Assembly (NCBI RefSeq): GCF_015291725.1
Contig: NZ_CP030038.1
Span: 5,569,001-5,633,000 of the forward strand
Length of the DNA: 64,000 nt
Direction: 5' to 3'
Source: Bradyrhizobium sp. CCBAU 51765
GTDB taxonomy: Bacteria; Pseudomonadota; Alphaproteobacteria; Rhizobiales; Xanthobacteraceae
Part shown: positions 1 to 10,702 of the stretch, piece after piece
Layout of the letters: each line of letters begins with the position of its first letter
Numbering within the stretch: the first letter of the stretch is position 1
Position numbers and translations under genes: made by a program
The notes under the pieces: model-generated
Database searches by the model: none
The model's input: only the letters and a program-made list of their open reading frames with translations
What the model was told of the DNA's origin: nothing

Positions 1-138
1 GCGGATCTGCCGCGCCGGCAGCCCGTGCCGGTCTATCCGGCCGAACAGGCGCCGATTGGCAAAATGCCGATTGGAAAGAGCCCGGTTGGAAAAGCCCCGA
101 TCGGCAAGGCGCCCGGCCCGGTCGCAGCGCGCTACTGA
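1..138 (+). CDS. C-terminal end of an unidentified protein with PIGK-type repeats (5' end outside window)
   Basis: An open frame runs from the window edge to a TGA at 136-138, giving 46 residues. It contains four near-tandem five-residue units of the form [A/M/S]-P-[I/V]-G-K (about residues 17-36), preceded by a Pro/Arg-rich stretch. The family cannot be named from this tail. The repeat looks like a low-complexity, positively charged C-terminal extension. Codon use matches the GC-rich neighbours, so it is probably the real end of a gene. The start lies upstream of the window. Confidence 0.55.
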   Translation, partial: ADLPRRQPVPVYPAEQAPIGKMPIGKSPVGKAPIGKAPGPVAARY

Positions 139-193
139 CGCGCAACGGAATACGCGCAGATCTGCGTAGCAGCCGACAGTCAAGGGGTGTCGC

Positions 194-841
194 GTGACGA
201 ACAAAGCTGATCGATCGGGATCCTGCATCCTCGCGGGCTTCGCTCTTGCGGCCATGCTCTCGTGCACGACGCCCTCGGCCTCGGCCCACCAGGCAAACAA
301 GCGCGTTGCCGACGCGAACGCGCTTGCCACGACCGACACCGCCGCGCGACCTCAGCCGCAATCGCGGCGCTCCGTCGCGCGCGCGGAGAAAGGCCCCTAC
401 TACGTCGACTTCCGCGCGCGTACCGCCGCGAGCTGGGGCCATGCCTTCGTCTGGTACGGCAAGACCAGCGAGCGCGCCGTGGAGGTCGCAGGGCTCACGC
501 CGGCCGGCGACACGCTCGCTTACGTGCTCGGTCACATCACCTTTGTGCCGTCCGAGACTGGCGCGAGCTACGGCGATCTCGATCCGGAATATCTGACCGC
601 GAGCTATCGCGTCTATCTGAACGAAGCGGACGCCAAGCGCGTGTTCGCCTACATCAAGGAATTGCAGGCGAACTCGCCGGTGTGGAACGCCGAGACTGCC
701 AACTGCACCGGCTTCATCGGCGATATCGCCGAGTTCATGGGCCTAGAGGTCCCCAACCGCTGGCAACGCCCGGAAAACTTCGTCAACCGCCTCAAGGAAA
801 TGAACGGCGGCCGTCAGATGGTACGGCTGTCGGCGGAGTAG
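194..841 (+). CDS. Secreted protein of unknown function with possible papain-like Cys/His residues
   Basis: 215 residues from a GTG start. The N-terminus is a signal sequence: basic start, a hydrophobic stretch around residues 11-23, and a likely signal peptidase I site after S-A-S-A near residue 31. A Cys at residue 24 makes a lipoprotein conceivable, but the lipobox is poor. The mature part has SWGHAFVWYG (about residues 79-88) and NCTGFIGDIAEFMG (about 168-181). A conserved-looking His and Cys of this kind occur in papain-fold NlpC/P60-like or DUF4105-like proteins; that assignment is inference only. It stands alone, followed by a repeat-containing gap. Confidence 0.6.
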   Translation: MTNKADRSGSCILAGFALAAMLSCTTPSASAHQANKRVADANALATTDTAARPQPQSRRSVARAEKGPYYVDFRARTAASWGHAFVWYGKTSERAVEVAGLTPAGDTLAYVLGHITFVPSETGASYGDLDPEYLTASYRVYLNEADAKRVFAYIKELQANSPVWNAETANCTGFIGDIAEFMGLEVPNRWQRPENFVNRLKEMNGGRQMVRLSAE

Positions 842-859
842 CCGGAGCCTCAGTTATCC

Positions 860-1023
860 GTGCCCCGGACGCAGCACAGCGTCCCTTCGACGATGCGCTG
901 CAGAGCCGGGGCCCATCTTTCAAGGCATTCGCGGAATGTGGGTCCGGCTCTGCGCCGCAACGCCATAAGCGCGTTCACGCGCGTCTTCGACGCGCTATGG
1001 GCGTTGCAGCGCGTCCGGGACAC
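860..1023. repeat. Bradyrhizobium-type dispersed palindromic repeat in a 341-bp gap
   Basis: The 842-1182 gap holds no credible gene. Its two ends carry GTGCCCCGGACGC (860-872) and GCGTCCGGGACAC (1011-1023), inverted copies with one mismatch, enclosing a GC-rich stretch with further short self-complementary pieces. Elements of this composition are scattered in intergenic DNA of Bradyrhizobium; membership of that family is from general knowledge and was not tested here. From 1024 to 1182 only the leader of the next gene is visible. Confidence 0.6.
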
Positions 1024-1182
1024 GAGGCCATCCGAATTATCCGCCTCGCGGAATCGCCCCCGCCGCCCGCATGACGCCCCGCCCCTACCGCACACCCCCG
1101 CAATAGACATTTGCCACCCCCGGCGGCATCCTCCGGCCATCAACCGATAACAGAGCGCCAACGCAGGCGGGGGAAACACATC

Positions 1183-2178
1183 ATGCTGCAGACACGGTTC
1201 ACCAAACTCGTCGGCGTCGAGCACCCGATCGTCCAGGGCGGCATGCAGTGGGTCGGCCGCGCCGAGCTCGTCGCTGCCGTCGCCAATGCCGGCGCGCTCG
1301 GCTTCATCACCGCGCTGACCCAGCCGACGCCGGAGGACCTGACCAGGGAGATCGCGCGCTGCCGCGACCTCACCGACAAGCCGTTCGGCGTCAATCTCAC
1401 CATCCTGCCCGCGATCAAGCCGCCGCCCTATGCCGAATACCGCGCCGCCATCATCGAGAGCGGCATCAAGGTGGTCGAGACCGCCGGCAACAAGCCGCAG
1501 GAGCATGTCGACGAGTTCAAAAAGCACGGCGTCAAGGTCGTGCACAAATGCACCAGCGTGCGCCACGCGCTCTCGGCCGAACGAATGGGCGTCGATGCCA
1601 TCTCGATCGACGGATTCGAATGCGCCGGCCACCCCGGCGAGGACGACACCCCCGGCCTGATCCTGATCCCGGCCGCCGCCAACAAGATCAAGATCCCGAT
1701 GATCGCCTCGGGCGGCTTCGCCGACGCCCGTGGCCTCGTCGCGGCGCTGGCCCTGGGTGCCGACGGCATCAACATGGGCACGCGCTTCATGGCCACCAGG
1801 GAGAGCCCGATCCACCAGCTCATCAAGGAGAAGATCGTCGCCAATGACGAGCGCGAGACCGAGTTGATCTTCCGCACCATGCGCAATACCTCGCGTGTGG
1901 CGAAGAACGCGATCTCGAGCAAGGTCGTCGCCATGGAGAAGGAGGGCGCGAAGTTCGAGGACATCCGCGAGCTCGTCGCCGGCGCCCGCGGCAAGATGGT
2001 CTATGCCACCGGCGATTCCGACGAAGGCATCTGGTCGGCCGGCCAGGTACAGGGCCTGATCCAGGACATCCCGAGTTGCGCCGAACTGGTCTCCCGCATC
2101 GTGCGCGAGGCGGAAGCGATCATCCGCGGCAGGCTGGAGGGCATGATCGTTCATCCGCAACGTGAAGCCGCGGAATAG
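1183..2178 (+). CDS. Nitronate monooxygenase / 2-nitropropane dioxygenase family protein
   Basis: 331 residues. The ATG at 1183 is chosen because the family begins close to the motif HPIVQGGMQWVG (residues 13-24) and a purine-rich GGCGGGGGAAA lies just upstream. The fold is an FMN-dependent TIM barrel. Family members oxidise alkyl nitronates (for example propionate 3-nitronate) to carbonyl compounds and nitrite. The glycine-rich phosphate-binding segments around IASGGFAD and ALGADGINMGTRF are intact, and length is typical. Followed after 25 nt by an MDR oxidoreductase, so the two are probably co-transcribed. The physiological substrate is not shown by the sequence. Confidence 0.85.
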   Translation: MLQTRFTKLVGVEHPIVQGGMQWVGRAELVAAVANAGALGFITALTQPTPEDLTREIARCRDLTDKPFGVNLTILPAIKPPPYAEYRAAIIESGIKVVETAGNKPQEHVDEFKKHGVKVVHKCTSVRHALSAERMGVDAISIDGFECAGHPGEDDTPGLILIPAAANKIKIPMIASGGFADARGLVAALALGADGINMGTRFMATRESPIHQLIKEKIVANDERETELIFRTMRNTSRVAKNAISSKVVAMEKEGAKFEDIRELVAGARGKMVYATGDSDEGIWSAGQVQGLIQDIPSCAELVSRIVREAEAIIRGRLEGMIVHPQREAAE

Positions 2179-2203
2179 TCACCGCAAGAAACGAGAGTAA
2201 TTC

Positions 2204-3172
2204 ATGAAGGCTTACGTCTATGGCCCTGGTGGCGCTACGATTTCCGATGTCGCTCAACCACAGCCCAAGGGCACGCAGGTGCTGGTCCGCGTCCGCGCCA
2301 GCGCCCTGAACCGCGCCGACACCATAATGCGCAAGGGGCACGCCCATGGGGCGTCTGGCGGCATCGGCACCGTGCTCGGCATGGAATGGGCCGGCGAAGT
2401 CGCCGAGCTTGGGCCGAATGCCAAGGGCGTCAAGGTCGGTGACCGCATCATGGGCTCGGGCGGCGCTGCCTTTGCCGAATATACGCTGGCTGATCACGGC
2501 CGGCTATTCCACGCCCCCTCGAACATGAATTTCGAGGAGGCCGCCACTCTCCCCGTCGCGCTCACGACCATGCACAACGCCGTCGTCACCATTGGCGGTG
2601 TGCAGCCGGGCCAGAGCGTGCTGGTCCAGGGCGCGAGCTCCGGGGTCGGCCTGATGGCGATGCAGATCGCAAGGCTCAAGGGCGCAAAGCTCGTGATCGG
2701 CTCGTCGACCGATGCCGCTCGTCGCAGCCGGCTGAAGGACCATGGCGCCGATCTCGCCGTCGATAGCTCCGATCCCCAATGGGTCGACCAGGTGCTGAAG
2801 GCGACGAACGGGGAAGGCGTCGATCTCATCGTCGACCAGGTCTCGGGCAAGGTCGCGAGCCAGAACCTTGCCGCGACGAAGATCAAGGGCCGCATCGTCA
2901 ATGTCGGCCGGCTCGGCGGCACCCACGCCGACTTCAATTTCGACCTGCATGCGGCCCGCCGCATCGACTATGTCGGCGTCACCTTCCGCACCCGCACCAT
3001 CGAGGAGGTCCGGGAGATCTTCGAGGAGGTCCGCAAGGACGTCTGGGGCGCAGTGGAATCACGCACGCTGCAGCTGCCGATCGACAAGGTGTTCGCGTTC
3101 GACGACATCGATCAGGCGTTCGAGCACATGGAGGCGAACAGGCATCTGGGGAAAATCGTCGTGACGCTGTGA
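2204..3172 (+). CDS. Zinc-type/quinone oxidoreductase-like MDR alcohol dehydrogenase
   Basis: 322 residues, medium-chain dehydrogenase/reductase superfamily, a likely cytoplasmic NAD(P)H-dependent reductase. The N-terminal GroES-like domain (about 1-120) includes GMEWAGEVAELG. The Rossmann domain follows with VLVQGASSGVGLMAMQIA (about residues 143-160). The cysteine cluster of structural-zinc alcohol dehydrogenases is absent, which points to the quinone oxidoreductase branch. It lies 25 nt after the nitronate monooxygenase on the same strand, suggesting a two-gene operon. Substrate unknown. Confidence 0.85.
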   Translation: MKAYVYGPGGATISDVAQPQPKGTQVLVRVRASALNRADTIMRKGHAHGASGGIGTVLGMEWAGEVAELGPNAKGVKVGDRIMGSGGAAFAEYTLADHGRLFHAPSNMNFEEAATLPVALTTMHNAVVTIGGVQPGQSVLVQGASSGVGLMAMQIARLKGAKLVIGSSTDAARRSRLKDHGADLAVDSSDPQWVDQVLKATNGEGVDLIVDQVSGKVASQNLAATKIKGRIVNVGRLGGTHADFNFDLHAARRIDYVGVTFRTRTIEEVREIFEEVRKDVWGAVESRTLQLPIDKVFAFDDIDQAFEHMEANRHLGKIVVTL

Positions 3173-3214
3173 AGGTTGCGGCAGCGAGACAGGAGCGGAG
3201 CGACGCTCTCTCCC

Positions 3215-3310
3215 CTCGTCATGGCCGGGCTTGACCCGGCCATCCACGTCTTTACCCCCTGCGCAGAAGAACGTGGGTGCCCCGGGACAAGCCCGGGCAT
3301 GACGGCGTCT
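3215..3310. repeat. Double-hairpin dispersed repeat between two genes
   Basis: The gap contains two adjacent GC-rich palindromes: ATGGCCGGG-CTTGA-CCCGGCCAT (3221-3243) and a second, CCCGGG-ACAA-GCCCGGG, within about 3280-3299. The pair resembles a common Bradyrhizobium intergenic repeat, and the first hairpin could also act as a transcription stop for the upstream gene. The rest of the gap (3311-3392) shows nothing recognisable. Confidence 0.65.
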
Positions 3311-3392
3311 GGGGATCGCTCCTGCAAGTCACTCGCGACTACGGCTGTGGATCGTCGCTTGATGTTCACCCACGCCCTGCTAAATCCCCGCC

Positions 3393-4766
3393 ATGGCCTC
3401 TCAGCACAATAAAACCTCGGTCGCCGCGATCTCGATCTTCGCCAGTGGCGGCATGGCGGTGGCCAAGTTCGCGGTCGGGATCGCGATCGGCTCGCTGGCG
3501 CTGATCTCCGAGGCCCTGCATTCCTCGATCGACCTGGTCGCGACCATCATCACCTGGGCGGTGGTGCGGGTGTCCGACAAGCCCGCGGACGACGAGCACC
3601 ATTACGGCCACGGCAAGCTGGAAAGCGTCTCCGCGCTCGGCGTCACCGCCCTGCTCTACGTGCTTGCCGGCGGCATCCTGGTCGAGGCCTATAGCCGGCT
3701 GAGCGAGGGAACCCCGCCGCCGACCATTTCGGCCGTGCCGTTCGTGGTGCTGGTGATCGATATCGCCGTCAATCTCTGGCGCGCCCGCGCCCTGCACCGC
3801 GCCGCGCGGGAGACCAGGAGCCAGGCGCTGGCGGCGGATGCACTGCATTTCGCCTCCGACGTGATGGGCTCGTTCGCCGTGATCGTGGGCCTGATCCTCG
3901 CCGGTCTCGGCTTCTGGTGGGGCGACGCGGCGGCGGCCGCAGCGGTTGCCGTGATGATCGCCCTGCTCGGGCTGCGCATGGCGGGCTCCACCGTGCAGAC
4001 GCTGGTCGACCGCGCCCCGGAAGGCGCGCAGGAGAAGGCCACCGCCGCGATCCGCGGCGTACCGGGCGTGATCGACGTCGACCGGCTGCGCGTGCGCATG
4101 GTCGGAGCGACCACGTTCATCGACACCATCGCAAAGGTGCCGCGAACCTATCCGATCGACCGCGTCGAGGAGATCAAGCGCAACGCGCAAATCGCCGTGG
4201 ACAAGGCGTTCGGCGACGCCGACCTCACCTTCACCGCGGTCCCCGTCGCACGCAACAACGAGACCGTGCGCGACCGCATCATGGTGATCGCGCACAATTC
4301 GGGCCTCGCTGTTCACCATGTCACGGTGCACGATCTCGGCGCCAAGCTGACCGTCAGCATCGACCTCGAGGTCGACGCCGACATGCCGCTCGAAGCCGCC
4401 CATGATGTCGCCAACACGCTGGAGCGCAACATCCAGGAGGAGTTCGGCGAGGACGTCGAGGTCGACGTTCACATCGAGCCATTGGAACCGGAACTGCCGT
4501 TCGGCGTCGACGCCGCACCGGAACGGGTGCAGACCATCGCCGCCGCACTGGCCGAATTCGCCGGCGAAGGCGAGATCCACGACATCCATAATGTGCGTGT
4601 CCGCAACACCGACGCCGGCGAGATCGTCAATTTCCACTGCCGCGCGGCACCGTCGATGAGCGTGATCAAGGTGCACGAGCATGTCGACGCGATTGAGCGC
4701 GCGTTGCGGCGTGCGTTCCCGAGCGTGAAGCGCGTGATCAGTCACGCCGAACCGCCACGCGCGTGA
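3393..4766 (+). CDS. Cation diffusion facilitator (CDF) metal exporter with extended C-terminus
   Basis: 457 residues, an inner-membrane proton-coupled exporter of divalent metal, probably Zn2+. The N-terminal half has the CDF transmembrane bundle. The two metal-site motifs are of the H-x3-D kind: EALHSSIDL (about residues 42-50) and DALHFASDV (about 149-157). The loop motif HHYGHGKLES follows the second helix. The protein is roughly 150 residues longer than a standard 300-residue CDF; after the usual cytosolic dimer domain it has further segments that look like repeats of it (about residues 290-450). It stands alone and is followed by a strong terminator. Confidence 0.85.
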   Translation: MASQHNKTSVAAISIFASGGMAVAKFAVGIAIGSLALISEALHSSIDLVATIITWAVVRVSDKPADDEHHYGHGKLESVSALGVTALLYVLAGGILVEAYSRLSEGTPPPTISAVPFVVLVIDIAVNLWRARALHRAARETRSQALAADALHFASDVMGSFAVIVGLILAGLGFWWGDAAAAAAVAVMIALLGLRMAGSTVQTLVDRAPEGAQEKATAAIRGVPGVIDVDRLRVRMVGATTFIDTIAKVPRTYPIDRVEEIKRNAQIAVDKAFGDADLTFTAVPVARNNETVRDRIMVIAHNSGLAVHHVTVHDLGAKLTVSIDLEVDADMPLEAAHDVANTLERNIQEEFGEDVEVDVHIEPLEPELPFGVDAAPERVQTIAAALAEFAGEGEIHDIHNVRVRNTDAGEIVNFHCRAAPSMSVIKVHEHVDAIERALRRAFPSVKRVISHAEPPRA

Positions 4767-4769
4767 TGC

Positions 4770-4800
4770 AGAACGTGCGGGGAGTCGCACGTTCTCGTTT
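4770..4800 (+). terminator. Rho-independent terminator after the CDF gene
   Basis: A perfect 10-bp stem AGAACGTGCG / CGCACGTTCT with a 6-nt loop starts four bases after the stop codon and runs into CGTTT. Position and geometry fit an intrinsic terminator, although the T tract is short. Confidence 0.75.
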
Positions 4801-4992
4801 CGGACTCCTCGCGCGCGCGCGTTTGCGGTCACCCGATGCATAAACTGCGCGTTGGATAAGAATAATTTCGCGTTAACGATTCGTTGACTCTCGACAGCCC
4901 GCGAAAACTGGATTCAAATCAGTGTGATTCGGAAGCGACGTGGGGCTGCTTCCGAGCTTCAGTTGCAAGCTGGTTTTCAGGGGGCCGAAGGC

Positions 4993-7323
<2,331 letters not shown>

Positions 7324-7383
7324 CGCTTCCTGTAGCTTCGAGTGGCTTTAGGTTGAATCGGTTGCCGCGGCTTGGACACCTCG

Positions 7384-7490
7384 CCCGCTTGCGGGAGAGG
7401 TCGCGCCGAAGGCGCGGGTGAGGGCTTTCTCCTCTAGGGGATTGTCCCATTGCGGAAACACCCTCTCCCCAACCCTCTCCCGCAAGCGGG
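7384..7490. repeat. Long-arm inverted repeat in the gap before the LysR gene
   Basis: CCCGCTTGCGGGAGAGG (7384-7400) and its exact reverse complement CCTCTCCCGCAAGCGGG (7474-7490) form a perfect 17-bp inverted repeat around a 73-nt loop that itself contains GCGCCGAAGGCGC. This arrangement is typical of Bradyrhizobium intergenic repeats. It lies between convergent genes and may also stop transcription from both sides. Confidence 0.7.
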
Positions 7491-7547
7491 CAAGGGAGCG
7501 CACCGCCGGTGCAGCAATCAGATCTGATCACATCACGCTGTAGATCT

Positions 7548-8441
7548 CTACAATTGCAGCGTCGGCGCCACTTCCCGCGCCACATTGACCAGCGCCGCGA
7601 TCAGCGGCGTCATCGGATCGCGCTGCGGGATCACCATGCCGATGCTGTAGTTGACCTCGGGGTCGACGATCGGGATCGAACGCACCGTATCGGACAGGCC
7701 GAGCGTCTCGGCGAGCTTGGCCGGCATCACGCTCGCCCAACGCCCCGTCTTCACATGCGTGAACAGCACCAGCAGCGAGTTCGAGGTCAGCGTCGGCGTC
7801 GCCTCCGCGCCGACCGAGCGCAATGCGCGATCGATGATGCGGCGGTTCTGCATGTCGGGCGTCAGCAGGCATAGCGGCACCTGGCCGACCTCCTTCCAGG
7901 TCACCGTCTCGCGGTCGCCGAACATCGCATCCGGCGCGGTCAGCAGGCGATAGCTCTCGTTGTAGAGCGGAATGGTGCGCACCTTGCCGATCGGCTCGTT
8001 CTCGATGTAGGTGAGCCCCGCATCGACCTCGAGATTTTCGAGCAGCCCCAGCACCTCGGACGAGGTGGTGGACTGGATGCGGAAGCGCACCTCGGGATGC
8101 TTGGCGCGAAACGGCGTCGTCAGCGAGGCGACCATGCCGAGCACGGTCGGGATCGCGGCGATGCGGATCTCGCCGGAGAGCTGATGCTTCAGCCCGTTGA
8201 TCTCGTCGCGCATCGCGCGGGCATCACCCACGATCCGCCGCGCCCAGTCGAGCGCCCGCTCGCCTTCCGGGGTAAATCCCTGGAAGCGCGAGCCGCGCTG
8301 GACCAGCATCACGCCGAGGATCTCCTCGAGCTGCTTGAGCCCGGTCGACATCGTCGGTTGCGTCACGCCACAGGCTTCCGCCGCGCGTCCGAAATGCCGC
8401 TCCTTCGCCAGCGCCAGCAGCAGTTCAAGCTTGTCGATCAA
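7548..8441 (-). CDS. LysR-family regulator divergent from the formate dehydrogenase operon
   Basis: 297 residues. The N-terminal winged helix-turn-helix (about residues 3-62) contains the LysR signature around FGRAAEACGVTQPTMSTGLKQLE, followed by a periplasmic-binding-like effector domain (about 92-295). It is transcribed away from fdsG with a 224-bp shared promoter region. In other bacteria with fds operons a LysR protein in this position controls formate dehydrogenase expression, so this is probably the fds activator. That role, and formate or a related ligand as inducer, is inference from position. Confidence 0.85.
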   Translation of the reverse strand: MIDKLELLLALAKERHFGRAAEACGVTQPTMSTGLKQLEEILGVMLVQRGSRFQGFTPEGERALDWARRIVGDARAMRDEINGLKHQLSGEIRIAAIPTVLGMVASLTTPFRAKHPEVRFRIQSTTSSEVLGLLENLEVDAGLTYIENEPIGKVRTIPLYNESYRLLTAPDAMFGDRETVTWKEVGQVPLCLLTPDMQNRRIIDRALRSVGAEATPTLTSNSLLVLFTHVKTGRWASVMPAKLAETLGLSDTVRSIPIVDPEVNYSIGMVIPQRDPMTPLIAALVNVAREVAPTLQL

Positions 8442-8528
8442 CCGGTTATCCCTTCGGATTCTGTGGTGGCATGCAAGCTAGCACGCCCACTCCTCCGCAA
8501 CACGCAAAAACCGCCTGCGAGAACGGCT

Positions 8529-8549
8529 TCGATTGCAATTTGAAATCGA
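8529..8549. promoter_or_regulatory. Candidate LysR operator in the fds divergent promoter
   Basis: TCGATT (8529-8534) and AATCGA (8544-8549) form a 6-bp inverted repeat with a 9-nt spacer, matching the general interrupted-dyad pattern of LysR sites. It lies between the LysR gene and fdsG. No -35/-10 boxes were assigned. Confidence 0.4.
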
Positions 8550-8665
8550 GTGATCGCGCCCTTCAATCGATCCGAATTCGCAATCGCAGCACGGGACAGC
8601 TTTATTGATCTTCGAATGATTCCAAATAGTTTGGGAGCAGGAAACGCTCTGGTTGAGAATGAAGA

Positions 8666-9135
8666 ATGACAGCGGTTTTTGATTGGGACGAGACGCGCGG
8701 CGCCGAGATCATCGCCGAACATGCCGGGCAGGAAGGCGCGACCCTCGTCATCCTGCATGCGCTTCAGGAGGCGTTCGGCCATGTGCCGCAGGCGGCAATT
8801 CCCATGGTGGCGAAGGCATTCAATCTGTCGCGCGCCGAGGTCCACGGCGTGTTCACGTTCTACCATGATTTCCGCCACAAGCCGGCCGGTCGCCATGTGC
8901 TGAAGCTGTGTCGTGCGGAAGCCTGTCAGGCTGCGGGCGGCGATGCGCTGGCTGCGCGCGCCGAGGCAAGGCTCGGCGTCTCGCTCGGCAACACCACGGC
9001 CGACGATCGCGTCACGCTGGAGCCGATCTACTGCCTCGGCCTGTGCGCGACTGCGCCGTCTGCGATGCTCGATGGCCGCCTCATTGGCCGGCTCGACCAG
9101 AAGCGCCTCGATGCGCTGATTGCGGAGGCGCAGCG

Positions 9136-9139
<4 letters not shown>
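8666..9139 (+). CDS. fdsG: NAD-dependent formate dehydrogenase gamma subunit
   Basis: 157 residues, NuoE-like thioredoxin-fold subunit of soluble NAD-dependent formate dehydrogenase. It carries one [2Fe-2S] cluster in the electron path from the molybdenum site to FMN. Candidate ligands are Cys82, Cys87, Cys123 and Cys127, in the family spacing C-x4-C ... C-x3-C. Length is typical. The gene heads the operon fdsG-fdsB-fdsA-fdhD-fdsD, and its stop overlaps the fdsB start as ATGA, implying translational coupling. Confidence 0.93.
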
Positions 9140-10692
<1,553 letters not shown>

Positions 10693-10702
10693 GAGAACGA
10701 CA

